Source: an uncultured Alphaproteobacteria bacterium
Lineage (GTDB): Bacteria > Pseudomonadota > Alphaproteobacteria > RF32 > CAG-239
Direction of reading: 5' to 3'
Length of the DNA: 27,628 nt
Assembly: GCA_944391355.1 (NCBI GenBank)
Contig: CALXTG010000085.1
Span: forward strand, 1-27,628
The notes beneath the pieces were generated by a model. It was given only the letters and a program-made list of their open reading frames with translations, was not told the origin of the DNA and did not search any database. A program made the position numbers and the translations under genes. The stretch's first letter is position 1. The number at the start of each line of letters is the position of its first letter. Shown piece by piece: positions 6,675 through 15,741 of this stretch.

Positions 6675-6714
6675 TCTGCTATCTGAAAAATCAAAAAAAT
6701 GAAAAGGAGTCAGT

Positions 6715-8337
6715 ATGTCAATAAAAATCGTCAGCACTTCCCCTTATGATGACCAGAAAATGGGAACCGCCGGCCTGCGTAAAAAATCCAAGGTTGTTAT
6801 GCAGCCCAATTACGTAGAAAACTTTGTCCAGAGCATTTTTAACACCATCGGCGATGCCCGGGGCAAAGTTTACGTTCTCGGCGGCGACGGGCGTTTTTAC
6901 AATGATATCGCTATCCAGAAAATTATCAAAATCGCCGCGGCTAACGGCGTGGCCAAACTGATTATCGGCCGCAACGGCTTTGTTTCCACCCCGGCCGCTT
7001 CGCATATCATTTTAATGAACAAACTTGACGGCGGTTTCGTACTGTCGGCTTCGCATAATCCCGGCGGCATCGACGGCGACTTCGGCATCAAATACGCCAA
7101 CCAAAGCGGCGGACAAGCTCCCAGCCAGGTCAGCGATAAAATTTATCAAAACAGCAAGACCATTCGCGAATATAAAATTTTTGACAGCGAAGATATTGAT
7201 CTGTCCGGTCTCGGCACTCAAAAACTCGGCGATATGATTATTGAAATCATCGATCCGGTTAAAGACTATGCCGCCATGATGGAACAGATTTTTGACTTTG
7301 ACGCTCTGCGCAAACTTTTCGCCGGCGGTTTCACCATGAAATTTGATGCGATGAATGCCGTTACCGGTCCCTATGCCGTCAAAATTTTTGAAGAAATGCT
7401 CGGGGCTGCTCCCGGTTCCGTTATCAACGCAACGCCTCTGCCAGATTTCGGCGGCCTGCATCCGGATCCCAATTTGGTTCACGCCAAAGAACTTATCAGT
7501 ATTCTTTACGGCGAAAATGCGCCCGACTTCGGCGCTGCAAACGACGGCGACGGCGACCGCAACATGATTCTCGGGCGGAAATTCTTCGTTTCGCCGAGCG
7601 ACAGCCTGGCAATCATTACCGATAACTATGCCCTGATACCTGCCTATAAAGACGGTATTTACGGCGTCGCCCGTTCGGCGGCAACCTCCACGGCTGTCTG
7701 CCGGGTAGCTCAGGCGCGCGATCTGCCTTGTTACGAGGTTCCGACCGGTTGGAAATATTTTGTCAACCTGATGGACAGCAACAGAATCACCTTCTGCGGC
7801 GAAGAGAGTTTCGGCACCGGTTCCAGCCATATCCGTGAAAAAGACGGCATCTGGGCGGTTCTGTTCTGGCTGAGCATTATTGCCGCCACCGGAAAATCAG
7901 TTGAAGAAATTACCGTCGAACATTGGCGCAAATACGGCCGCACCTATTATATCCGCAATGACTATGAAGGCGTCCCGACCGATATTGCCGATAAATTGAT
8001 GGCAGATTTGGAAGCCAAGCTTCCCTCTCTGGTCGGACAGAGCTTCGGTGAATACACCGTTACCGCAGCCGCGCCTTTTGTTTACAATGATCCGGTTGAC
8101 CATAGTTCAACCGCCAACGGCCTGATTATCAAATTTGCCAATGAGGCTCGGATTATCTACCGCCTGTCCGGTACCGGCAGCAGCGGCGCGACCATTCGCG
8201 TTTACAACGAACAATACAGTAAAGACAATATTTCCGGCGATTCGCTTGAAGTTTTGAAAAAACTTTCCGCGCTCGCCGCCGATATTGCCGAAATCAGCTT
8301 AAGAACAGGAAAAACTCAGGCAGATGTTACGACTTAG
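6715..8337 (+). CDS. pgm: Phosphoglucomutase (alpha-D-glucose 1,6-bisphosphate dependent)
   Basis: This 540-residue enzyme interconverts glucose 1-phosphate and glucose 6-phosphate in the cytoplasm, feeding UDP-glucose, glycogen and surface-polysaccharide synthesis. The family motifs are in order: substrate/entry region near residue 16 (MGTAGLRKKS); the phosphoserine loop SASHNPGG (111-118, catalytic Ser113); the metal loop DGDGDR (277-282); the sugar-binding loop CGEESFGTGSSH (361-372); and the phosphate-binding loop RLSGTGSSGATIRVY near the C-terminus. Length and motifs fit the eukaryote-like type, about 540-560 residues. It starts at an ATG with a strong AAAGGAG site seven bases away. The last 14 nt overlap the following gene for a secreted GH114-like protein, linking the two in one transcript. 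Confidence 0.95.
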   Translation: MSIKIVSTSPYDDQKMGTAGLRKKSKVVMQPNYVENFVQSIFNTIGDARGKVYVLGGDGRFYNDIAIQKIIKIAAANGVAKLIIGRNGFVSTPAASHIILMNKLDGGFVLSASHNPGGIDGDFGIKYANQSGGQAPSQVSDKIYQNSKTIREYKIFDSEDIDLSGLGTQKLGDMIIEIIDPVKDYAAMMEQIFDFDALRKLFAGGFTMKFDAMNAVTGPYAVKIFEEMLGAAPGSVINATPLPDFGGLHPDPNLVHAKELISILYGENAPDFGAANDGDGDRNMILGRKFFVSPSDSLAIITDNYALIPAYKDGIYGVARSAATSTAVCRVAQARDLPCYEVPTGWKYFVNLMDSNRITFCGEESFGTGSSHIREKDGIWAVLFWLSIIAATGKSVEEITVEHWRKYGRTYYIRNDYEGVPTDIADKLMADLEAKLPSLVGQSFGEYTVTAAAPFVYNDPVDHSSTANGLIIKFANEARIIYRLSGTGSSGATIRVYNEQYSKDNISGDSLEVLKKLSALAADIAEISLRTGKTQADVTT

Positions 8338-9433
8338 ACAAACTTTGTTGCTGCTGACCGCACTGTTAAGCGGGATTTCCGCCGCTGAAGCCGCTTTATA
8401 CGGCTTCAGCGAAGCGAATCCTTATACTTATGAAGAGGAAATTCTTGATATCCGGGTTCCTCCGGAAAAAATTATCAACTACCGCCAGAAAATGCGCGAT
8501 AACGTGATTATGCTTTCCAATTTTGCCAAATCCAAAAACCGTGATTTTCAGATTCTGGTTCATGAAGGCGAAGAACTGCTTGATAAATATCTCTGGGAAT
8601 ACCATCTCGAAGGCTATAATGCGGCGCGCCGCGCCGGCGTAAACGCCTCGGATCCGACATTTCTGGCCAAATTGAGGGCTTTCACCCCCGATCATCGTCC
8701 GGCCGTAGGTTCGCCGGGGAGCTATTACATTCAGAGCATTGACGGAATAGTCCTCAACAACCTGCTTTGCCGGGATCGCGCTCTATCTCCCGCCGCCAAA
8801 AATTCCGGTTTGAAAATTATTTCGATCGACAAATGCGACAACCCGCTGAAATATGATGCGGCGCTTGACGCTTCTGCCGGACGGGAAATTCTGCTTTATG
8901 GCTTTTTCAACCCGGACTTCGCTTTCAACAACGCCAAAACCCAGCCGCTGGTTAATGAGAATGCCCGCAATATTTTCAAACTGGCCGACGCCGGAAATAT
9001 TTTGTTTCTGATTGAAGAAAACAACTATGCCGATAAAGACGACTTTATCAACGATATCCGCAATTCAAATTTTGACGTCATTGTTATCCGCCCGTTGTTT
9101 CATAACAAAATTCCGTTTACCCCGGAAGAAATCAACAGTTTGAAATATAAAAAGAACGGGACCCGGCGCCTGATTATTGCCATGATGAATGTCAGCGAAG
9201 CCGACGACACCGAATATTACTGGAAAAAAGAGTGGAAGCTCGGCGTTCCATCTTGGCTGAAACGGGCCTCCTTTGTCAACCCGCACGCGGCGATTACCGA
9301 ATATTGGCATGAAGACTGGAAAAAGATCATTGCCAAATATTTTCAGGGAATTGTCGACAGCGGTTTTGACGGAGCTTTTTTGACCGGAACTCAGAACTAC
9401 CGCTACTTTGAAAAACAAACCCCGCTTGACTGA
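8324..9433 (+). CDS. Secreted GH114/TM1410-like (endo-alpha-1,4-polygalactosaminidase-related) protein
   Basis: This is a 369-residue protein with a clear signal peptide (residues 1-23, cleavage AEA-A). The body resembles the TM1410/GH114 TIM-barrel family of glycosidase-like proteins: strands IISIDKCD, ILLYGFFN, ILFLIEENNYAD and RLIIAMMNVSEADDTEYYW, then the final GFDGAFLTGTQNYRYF. Family members usually end this last strand with an acidic residue (a GFDGVFLD-type motif); here the corresponding position reads Thr, so catalysis may be altered or lost. Insertions near residues 60-130 are unusual and possibly helical. It overlaps pgm by 14 nt (RBS AGGAA upstream) and is followed 14 nt later by fliQ. 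Periplasmic or extracellular action on an amino-sugar polysaccharide is inferred from the family, not shown. Confidence 0.65.
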   Translation: MLRLRQTLLLLTALLSGISAAEAALYGFSEANPYTYEEEILDIRVPPEKIINYRQKMRDNVIMLSNFAKSKNRDFQILVHEGEELLDKYLWEYHLEGYNAARRAGVNASDPTFLAKLRAFTPDHRPAVGSPGSYYIQSIDGIVLNNLLCRDRALSPAAKNSGLKIISIDKCDNPLKYDAALDASAGREILLYGFFNPDFAFNNAKTQPLVNENARNIFKLADAGNILFLIEENNYADKDDFINDIRNSNFDVIVIRPLFHNKIPFTPEEINSLKYKKNGTRRLIIAMMNVSEADDTEYYWKKEWKLGVPSWLKRASFVNPHAAITEYWHEDWKKIIAKYFQGIVDSGFDGAFLTGTQNYRYFEKQTPLD

Positions 9434-9447
9434 TAAGGCTGACTGCC

Positions 9448-9714
9448 ATGAATGAAATTGAAATTTTGGACATCTCCCGCGAAGCTATTTTTACCCTGGT
9501 AAAAGTAGTGACTCCGGTTTTGCTGGTAGCGCTGTTTATCGGCCTGATTATCGGTATTTTCCAGGCTTTAACCCAAATTCAGGAAATGACGCTGGCTTTT
9601 GTGCCAAAAATTCTCGGCGTCTTCTTTACCTTGATTTTGCTGTTTCCTTTCATGCTTAACCAGATGCGCACTTTAACCGAAGGACTTTTTGACCGTATCG
9701 TCAACGGCGGATAA
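9448..9714 (+). CDS. fliQ: Flagellar export apparatus protein FliQ
   Basis: This 88-residue protein has two membrane helices (about 15-37 and 50-72) joined by the short conserved segment FQALTQIQEMTLAFVPK, characteristic of FliQ. It is a core subunit of the flagellar type III export gate in the inner membrane, with FliP and FliR. It has normal length and stands first in the tight fliQ-fliR-flhB run. FliP is not in the window, so the export gate genes are split. Confidence 0.96.
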   Translation: MNEIEILDISREAIFTLVKVVTPVLLVALFIGLIIGIFQALTQIQEMTLAFVPKILGVFFTLILLFPFMLNQMRTLTEGLFDRIVNGG

Positions 9715-9719
9715 GCAAT

Positions 9720-10475
9720 ATGGGTGAACTGTTACACATTGAAATTTACAAATTTATGTTGGTATTCCTTCGCATCGGCAGCGCTTTGGCCTTTATGCCC
9801 GGCTTTACCACATCTTATATCAATATGCGGCAAAGATTATCTATTGCCGTCGCCGTCAGCCTGGTACTTGTTCCGTTCCTCGATTCCTATTTTCCGCCGA
9901 TACCGCCGACCAGCGCTGCCTTTATCCGCATGATAAGTTTTGAAATCTTAATCGGGGTTTTTCTGGGAATGTTAATGCAGTTTCTCTATGCGTCTCTCAG
10001 TCTTGCCGGAAGCTTTGCTGCTCAGGCTATCGGTTTTGCCAATGCCCAGATTTTTGACCCGGCTTTTCAAACCCAGTCGGTCGTTATCGAAACCTTTTTA
10101 AGCCTGATTGCCCTGACGGTTATTTTTGTCACCGACCTTCATCATCTGATGCTCAGCGCCGTCATCGACAGTTACAACCTCTTTCCGGTGACCGCAGATT
10201 TACCGGTCGGCAACTTTGCCGAATTTTTAAGTATGACCCTAAACAAAAGCTTTGTCATGGGCTTCAAAATCGGTTCGCCCTTCATCGCTTTTACAATTAT
10301 TTTCTACACCGGCATGGGGCTGGTTTCGCGCCTGATGCCGCAGTTAAACATTTTCTTTCTTTCCCTACCGCTGCAAATTTATCTCGGCCTGGGACTGCTT
10401 CTGATAACAACCCCGATGATGATACTCTGGTTCACCAAGTATTTTGAAGACGGGTTAATGCAGTTTATCAAATAG
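9720..10475 (+). CDS. fliR: Flagellar export apparatus protein FliR
   Basis: This 251-residue polytopic membrane protein has about six hydrophobic segments. It begins five bases after the fliQ stop. Recognisable FliR features are the N-terminal LVFLRIGSALAFMPGF, the segment FEILIGVFLGMLMQFLYA and the segment LSLPLQIYLGLGLLL. It caps the FliP-FliQ export gate and contacts FlhB. Length is typical. The FliR and FlhB chains are separate genes here, not fused. Confidence 0.95.
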   Translation: MGELLHIEIYKFMLVFLRIGSALAFMPGFTTSYINMRQRLSIAVAVSLVLVPFLDSYFPPIPPTSAAFIRMISFEILIGVFLGMLMQFLYASLSLAGSFAAQAIGFANAQIFDPAFQTQSVVIETFLSLIALTVIFVTDLHHLMLSAVIDSYNLFPVTADLPVGNFAEFLSMTLNKSFVMGFKIGSPFIAFTIIFYTGMGLVSRLMPQLNIFFLSLPLQIYLGLGLLLITTPMMILWFTKYFEDGLMQFIK

Positions 10476-10484
10476 GAGGATATC

Positions 10485-11561
10485 ATGGTTGCCGAAGACG
10501 ATGACGAATCCTCCAAAACAGAAGAACCGTCCGAACGAAAGATAAGCAAGGCCAAAGAAGAAGGCGATATTGCCATTTCTCAGGAAGCCAAAAGCTTCAT
10601 CATGCTGCTGGGAATGATTTTCGTTGTCTGGCTGGTTCTGCCCTATATGTTCAAATGGTTCTACCAGCTGACGATCAAATTTATCGAAACCCCGGAAACC
10701 ATCCCCACCGACCCGCAGCATATCCGCCTTTTGCTGCTGCGGACCGTTTTCGGTATTTTTAAGATTCTCGGAATCCCTTTTGCCATTTTCATGTTATTCG
10801 GCGTTTTTGCCTCCATTGCCCAAACCGGTTTTATTTACGCCCCCAAGAAACTCGAACCGAATTGGAATAAACTGAACATCTTTGCCGCCCTGCCGAATTT
10901 CATCAATATGAAAAAAATTATTGAAAGCATAAAAGGCATTATCAAAATCGTCGTAATTTCTTTTGTTGCGATTCTGGTTGTGCGTCCCTATCTGGACAAA
11001 GTCAATCTGATGCCCTCTATGGAAACCATGGCAATTTTAGGATTTATTCATAAAGTTGTGTTATTATTGATTTTTACGGTAGCCATTGCCGTTTTGGTTA
11101 TCGCCCTGGCCGACTATGCCTACCAGAAATACGCTCACTTGAAAAAACTGCGTATGACCAAACAGGAAGTCAAGGACGAATACAAACAGACCGAAGGCGA
11201 CCCGCTGGTAAAATCAAGGATTCGCCAGATACGTATGGAACGCGCCCGCCACCGGATGATGGAAAACGTTCCCAAATCCGATGTGGTTATTGTTAACCCG
11301 ACGCATTATGCCGTAGCGCTCCAATATAAGATGGAAACGATGGACGCCCCGGTCGTCGTTGCCAAAGGTCTGGATAACGTGGCGCTCCGTATTAAGGCGC
11401 TCGCCGAGGAAAGCGAAGTGCCGATTGTTGAAAACCCGCCGCTGGCGCGCGCTTTGTTCGCCTCGGTAGAAATCGACCAGGCTATTCCGCCCGAACATTT
11501 TAAAGCCGTTGCAGAGGTAATCGGATATGTTATGCAGCTCAAAAACCAATCACCGTCCTGA
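10485..11561 (+). CDS. flhB: Flagellar export switch protein FlhB
   Basis: This 358-residue inner-membrane protein controls the switch of flagellar export from hook to filament substrates. The charged N-terminus (KTEEPSERKISKAKEEGDI) is typical, followed by four membrane helices between about 37 and 210 and a cytoplasmic domain with the autocleavage site NPTH at residues 271-274, followed by YAVALQY. Cleavage between Asn271 and Pro272 is expected from the family. A strong AGGAGG site precedes the ATG. The final 35 nt overlap the start of the cckA gene. Confidence 0.97.
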   Translation: MVAEDDDESSKTEEPSERKISKAKEEGDIAISQEAKSFIMLLGMIFVVWLVLPYMFKWFYQLTIKFIETPETIPTDPQHIRLLLLRTVFGIFKILGIPFAIFMLFGVFASIAQTGFIYAPKKLEPNWNKLNIFAALPNFINMKKIIESIKGIIKIVVISFVAILVVRPYLDKVNLMPSMETMAILGFIHKVVLLLIFTVAIAVLVIALADYAYQKYAHLKKLRMTKQEVKDEYKQTEGDPLVKSRIRQIRMERARHRMMENVPKSDVVIVNPTHYAVALQYKMETMDAPVVVAKGLDNVALRIKALAEESEVPIVENPPLARALFASVEIDQAIPPEHFKAVAEVIGYVMQLKNQSPS

Positions 11562-14169
11562 TCAGGCGCTCCGCCGTAAACTGGTCTGTCTTTCCTACTC
11601 GCTGCTGGCCTTGGCCGCCGCGGTCATTTTGTTTATGGTCTATCCCGAATACTTCACCGTCCTGATTCTGGTCATGCTGTTTTTAATCTCTTTATGTTTA
11701 ATTCTGACCATTCAGACAATCTACAGCGGCGAAGAAGCAATGAGTTACGGCGGCTTTGCCAACGAGATTCTGCGCAACGAATTTATCGTTCAGCGCATTG
11801 ACAATGCCGAGGGAAAAGCCGTGATTGAAAACGAACCCTCCCGGGATTTGTTCAAAGGGCGGACGGTTCTGGAGTTTCTTGAGCAGCATCTGGCCAAAGA
11901 CAGCGGCAACCAAACGGCCTTTTACCGTCTCAAAAACGGCTGCGAAAACTTTATCTCCGAAAAGGTTTCCTTATCGCTGGTTCTGCATCAGGAAGAAAAC
12001 CGCATTTTTAACGAAGAAGAATGGTTTGAAATCTCGGTGCGGCCGATTTCCCTGAAAAAAGCCGACATCTTTGACGGCCCGTTTTCCATAAAAGCGATTC
12101 GCAAAGACACTTATTTGTTTTGGAACATTCAGGATATCACCGCCGACCGCAATATGCAGGAAGTTTACCGTTTTGAACGCCGCTCGCTTCATGATTTTCT
12201 CGACTACCTGCCGGTCGGTCTGTACATCACCGACAAAGACAATATTTTCGAATACTGCAATCATGCTTTTTCCAACCTGATCGGTTTTAACCGCGAGGAA
12301 CTCCCCGGCCGCGGCCTCTCCGAGTTTTTGTCTGCCAATACCGCCGTTCCGCCCCGTAATTTCCTGTGGCACGGCAGTCTTCACTTTATCACCCGCGAGA
12401 AAAAAGTTTTGGAATGTCTGGCCTATCATGAAAGCTTCCGTGAAAATAACGAGCTCAAAACCCGCGGCGTAATCATCAAAGATATTCCCGGCGAGGCCGA
12501 CTTGCATAAGGCGCTGGATACGGCGGCTGACAAAATCGGCTGGCTGTTTGACCACGCCCCGGTCGGTATTATCTTTTGCGATTCCGACGGACGAATACAC
12601 GAATCTAACCATCTGGCCGAGACTTTTATCGGCCCCCGCAAAGAAACCGAAGACACGATTTTCGAGCATATAAAAGCCGAAGACCGCGATCGCGCCCGGA
12701 CAGAATTTGCCGCCGTCTGCCGCTGCGAGAAAAACGCATCATCACTGGAAGTCCATCTGACCGAAGGCTGCAGCGCCGGAATTGCTCTGCTGCATCTCTG
12801 CCCGATGCGCAAATACTATGCCGTTTCCGCCGACACAGCCGACGGAGCGGTTGTGTATTTGGTTGATGCCACCCAGCAGAAAAAACTTGAGCAGCAGTTT
12901 ATTCAGGCACAGAAAAATCAGGCGCTCGGCCAGCTGGCCGGCGGCGTTGCCCACGATTTTAATAATCTGCTGACCGCCCTGATCGGCTATTGCGACTTAT
13001 TGTTGCAGCGCCACGGTGTCGGCGATCCTTCTTTCGGCGACTTAATGCAGATTAAACACAACGCCAACCGAGCCGCCGGATTGGTAAAACAGATTCTTGC
13101 TTACGCCCGGCAGCAGCCGATACAGCCCAAACTGCTTGACATTACCGAAAACTTTGCCGAACTCAGCAATTTGCTGAAGCGCACGCTCGGCGAACAAATC
13201 ACTCTGAAATTTTATCACGGCAGCGATCTGGGAATGATTCATATTGATCCGACCCAATTTACCCAAATCATTCTCAATCTGGCTATCAACGCCAAAGACG
13301 CAATGAACGGCAGCGGAACTTTGAGTATTACTTCCCGGGTTGAAAACATTCTTGAAGATTTTGCTTTCGGCGCCGACATGATAAAGGCCGGCGAATATAT
13401 CGCCGTCGATGTTGCCGATACCGGCTGCGGAATTCCGCCGGAAAACCTCGGTCATATTTTTGAACCGTTCTTTTCAACCAAAAAGAACGTCGCCGGCTCG
13501 GGTACCGGACTCGGCTTATCTCAGGTTTACGGAATTATCCGCCAGAATAACGGCTTTATCCGGGTTGACAGCCAGGTCGGCCGGGGAACAACTTTCAGCA
13601 TATATCTGCCCAGACAGGAAGCCGGGACCGACACAGCCTCCTCCGACGAAAACGGACAGGATGTCTTCACCAATAAAGACGGAACGCCGGTTTTGACCGT
13701 ACAGGAAAAAATTTCCGGCCCGCTGAGCGTTGATGAAAAAATGATTATGGGTATGAATCTCTCCACCTTTACCCGCGAATACGAAACGCCGCATAAGGAA
13801 ATTGAAAATACCCGCATTCTCTTTGTCGACGATGAAGATTCCCTGCGGACTTTTGCCCTGCGCGCCTTAAAGAAAAAAGGCTATGACGTCGTCGGCTGCA
13901 ATTCGGCGGAAAATGCGCTGGACTATATCAAAGAAGATAAGAACTTCGACCTGATGATTACCGACATGGTCATGCCCGGACTTAACGGCGCCGAACTTTC
14001 CGAACGGGTCAAACAGCAAATCCCCGGCATCAAAATCATTCTGGCTTCCGGTTACTCGGAAGAAATCGTCAAACAGGAAGTTGAAAATTTTGACGAATTC
14101 GAATTTTTAACCAAACCTTTCAGTCTCAGTGACTTGACAGCCAAAGTTTTTGATGTCTTAAATAAATAA
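11527..14169 (+). CDS. cckA: Hybrid sensor histidine kinase CckA (cell-cycle kinase)
   Basis: This 880-residue protein has two N-terminal membrane helices (about 19-38 and 43-65), two PAS domains (about 218-330 and 334-450), a dimerisation/phosphoacceptor region with AHDFNNLL (His476), and an ATPase domain with the N box INAKDAM (near 587), G1 DTGCGIP (near 631) and G2 GSGTGLGLS (near 657). A receiver domain (about 760-880) has the acceptor Asp813 in TDMVMPGLNG. The AHDFNNLL context and the layout match CckA, which phosphorylates CtrA and CpdR through ChpT in alphaproteobacteria. Its place directly after flhB is the known arrangement in Caulobacter. The ATG at 11527 lies inside flhB, with AGAGG eight bases upstream. 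ChpT, CtrA and DivL are not in the window. Confidence 0.93.
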   Translation: MLCSSKTNHRPDQALRRKLVCLSYSLLALAAAVILFMVYPEYFTVLILVMLFLISLCLILTIQTIYSGEEAMSYGGFANEILRNEFIVQRIDNAEGKAVIENEPSRDLFKGRTVLEFLEQHLAKDSGNQTAFYRLKNGCENFISEKVSLSLVLHQEENRIFNEEEWFEISVRPISLKKADIFDGPFSIKAIRKDTYLFWNIQDITADRNMQEVYRFERRSLHDFLDYLPVGLYITDKDNIFEYCNHAFSNLIGFNREELPGRGLSEFLSANTAVPPRNFLWHGSLHFITREKKVLECLAYHESFRENNELKTRGVIIKDIPGEADLHKALDTAADKIGWLFDHAPVGIIFCDSDGRIHESNHLAETFIGPRKETEDTIFEHIKAEDRDRARTEFAAVCRCEKNASSLEVHLTEGCSAGIALLHLCPMRKYYAVSADTADGAVVYLVDATQQKKLEQQFIQAQKNQALGQLAGGVAHDFNNLLTALIGYCDLLLQRHGVGDPSFGDLMQIKHNANRAAGLVKQILAYARQQPIQPKLLDITENFAELSNLLKRTLGEQITLKFYHGSDLGMIHIDPTQFTQIILNLAINAKDAMNGSGTLSITSRVENILEDFAFGADMIKAGEYIAVDVADTGCGIPPENLGHIFEPFFSTKKNVAGSGTGLGLSQVYGIIRQNNGFIRVDSQVGRGTTFSIYLPRQEAGTDTASSDENGQDVFTNKDGTPVLTVQEKISGPLSVDEKMIMGMNLSTFTREYETPHKEIENTRILFVDDEDSLRTFALRALKKKGYDVVGCNSAENALDYIKEDKNFDLMITDMVMPGLNGAELSERVKQQIPGIKIILASGYSEEIVKQEVENFDEFEFLTKPFSLSDLTAKVFDVLNK

Positions 14170-14188
14170 ACAGCATTAAGGAAAATTT

Positions 14189-14899
14189 ATGCAGCAGTTA
14201 CCGTTGGAATTTCCGCACCTGCCCTGCATGGGCAAAGAAGACTTTATGGTTGCCAAATGCAACCTTGAAGCGGCAACGCTTGTCGAAAGCTGGCCGAACT
14301 GGCCGTATTTCGCCGTTTGCATATACGGCAGCGAAGGCTGCGGCAAAACCCACCTTGCCAATGTCTTTTCCAACACCGTTTCCAAGCTGACAAATTACCC
14401 TTATAAAATACCTTTCATCCGAGCCGAACAGATAGAGCTTGAAACTGTCCACAAACTTTTTAATCAAAACAAATGCTTAGTTGTCGAAGATTTGATCCCC
14501 GAGATTAACTGCGAAGCCTTGTTTCACCTCTATAACCAATATCGCAACGAAGGCGGAAACATTTTATTTACCGCCTCGACCGCCCCGGCGCGCATGAATT
14601 TTAAATTACCCGATTTACAATCACGCTTAAATATTGTAACATCAATAGAAATAAAAGAGCCGGACGATGATTTGCTGTCATCTCTGCTTATAAAATTATT
14701 TATGGACCGCCAAGTAATGGTGAATCCTGAAATTATTAATTACATGGTCGCCAATATGCAGCGTTCTTTTGCTTACGCAAGGAAACTGGTTATGGAAATC
14801 GATAATATTTCCCTGGCCAAAAAACGGGCCGTTTCCGTTTCTATTGTTAAAGAAGCTATTGCATCGCTGGCCGCCGACACTCAAGGTGAACTGTTTTAA
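14189..14899 (+). CDS. hdaA: HdaA-like regulatory inactivation of DnaA protein (DnaA-related AAA+ ATPase)
   Basis: This 236-residue protein resembles the AAA+ domain of DnaA without its DNA-binding domain. The N-terminus QQLPLEF (2-8) is a sliding-clamp binding motif, as expected for Hda proteins, which act with the DNA-loaded clamp to make DnaA hydrolyse ATP and so limit re-initiation of replication. Walker A is GSEGCGKTH (47-55) and the Walker B-like segment LVVEDL is around residue 95. A sensor region (FTASTAPARMNFKLPDLQSRL) and a helical lid follow. It lies 19 nt after cckA, with an AAGGA site. In other alphaproteobacteria hdaA often neighbours the PerM-type permease; here that gene is about 7 kb away. 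Confidence 0.88.
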   Translation: MQQLPLEFPHLPCMGKEDFMVAKCNLEAATLVESWPNWPYFAVCIYGSEGCGKTHLANVFSNTVSKLTNYPYKIPFIRAEQIELETVHKLFNQNKCLVVEDLIPEINCEALFHLYNQYRNEGGNILFTASTAPARMNFKLPDLQSRLNIVTSIEIKEPDDDLLSSLLIKLFMDRQVMVNPEIINYMVANMQRSFAYARKLVMEIDNISLAKKRAVSVSIVKEAIASLAADTQGELF

Positions 14900-14911
14900 A
14901 GGAATAGTCTG

Positions 14912-15571
14912 ATGTTAAATTTAATTATAGATTCTTACAAATCCTTCTTTAAAAAGCTGCCGGTAATGTTGCTTTTTATCATCCCGCTGCTGGTTTACTG
15001 CTATGCCGAGCTTTATATGGAAGGCCGGTTTGCCCACAGCATGGCTTTTGTTTATGTTTCGGTGGTTCTGACGGCGCTTTTTAATGTCCTAACCGAAATT
15101 TCCCTTTACAAATACAATCTCAGCCAAGACAGCTATAACCCGCTGAAACCCTGGTACAATATTTTCATTTACTATGTTGCCCAGATGCTGTTCGGCCTGA
15201 TTTTGGCGCTCCCGGCCTGGCTCTTTATCTATATTTTAAATAAACTGGGCGTTCCCTATGCGGCTCTGCTGGGATGGACAATCAACATTTTCATCGGCAT
15301 TGCCCTGTGGGCCAGACTTAATGTCCTGCTGCCGATGGTTATCGCCGGAAAGAAAGTTACGGCAGCCGATTTCTTCAAAAAAACTTCAGCCTCTTACCTG
15401 CAGTGGCTGGCCGCGGCCGTCTTTATTTACCTGCCGTACATTGCCATCAACTTCTTGGTAAATAATCCCTGGCTGAATGCCGTGTTGCTGAATATTGCAA
15501 TGATTTTGATTATTGTCTTCAACACCAACTATATGCGCAGCATTTATAAACCGGGCGCTAAAAAGAAATAA
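14912..15571 (+). CDS. Unrecognised polytopic inner-membrane protein (219 aa)
   Basis: This hydrophobic protein has about six predicted membrane segments (around 17-33, 43-62, 85-110, 115-137, 160-182 and 185-205) and a basic C-terminal tail (KPGAKKK). I do not recognise a family. The overall pattern, including DSYKSFFKKLPVMLLFIIP at the start and a mid-protein Tyr-rich loop, is weakly like uncharacterised bacterial YIP1/DUF-type membrane proteins, but that is a guess. It begins 12 nt after hdaA with AAGGAA upstream and is the last gene before a strong terminator, so it is probably in the cckA-hdaA transcript. Confidence 0.8.
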   Translation: MLNLIIDSYKSFFKKLPVMLLFIIPLLVYCYAELYMEGRFAHSMAFVYVSVVLTALFNVLTEISLYKYNLSQDSYNPLKPWYNIFIYYVAQMLFGLILALPAWLFIYILNKLGVPYAALLGWTINIFIGIALWARLNVLLPMVIAGKKVTAADFFKKTSASYLQWLAAAVFIYLPYIAINFLVNNPWLNAVLLNIAMILIIVFNTNYMRSIYKPGAKKK

Positions 15572-15581
15572 AACCAGTAAT

Positions 15582-15609
15582 AAAAAGGCACCGCAAGGTG
15601 CCTTTTTAT
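15582..15609 (+). terminator. Rho-independent terminator after the cckA-hdaA-membrane protein run
   Basis: There is a perfect 11-bp stem AAAAAGGCACC / GGTGCCTTTTT (15582-15592 with 15597-15607) with loop GCAA and a T-rich tail, ten bases after the stop codon. The following 15610-15741 holds no gene. It contains only a weak hairpin (CAGT...ACTG flanking GCCC-TAC-GGGC, about 15681-15710) that might end the convergent flagellin transcript but lacks a T-run. Confidence 0.9.
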
Positions 15610-15741
15610 TATCTGCCTCACCTTTTCCTTTCCCCGGTTACATCTCGCCCCGCAATCAACGCCCCTTTGACTATCATTCTCAGTAGCTCGCCCTACGGGC
15701 TGTGCCACTGGGAAGCCATAACTGCTGCAAAGCTGACCTTA

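Noticed and set aside
7012..7830. 272-codon minus-strand frame opposite pgm
   Set aside because: It is a shadow of phosphoglucomutase; all pgm motifs are intact on the plus strand.
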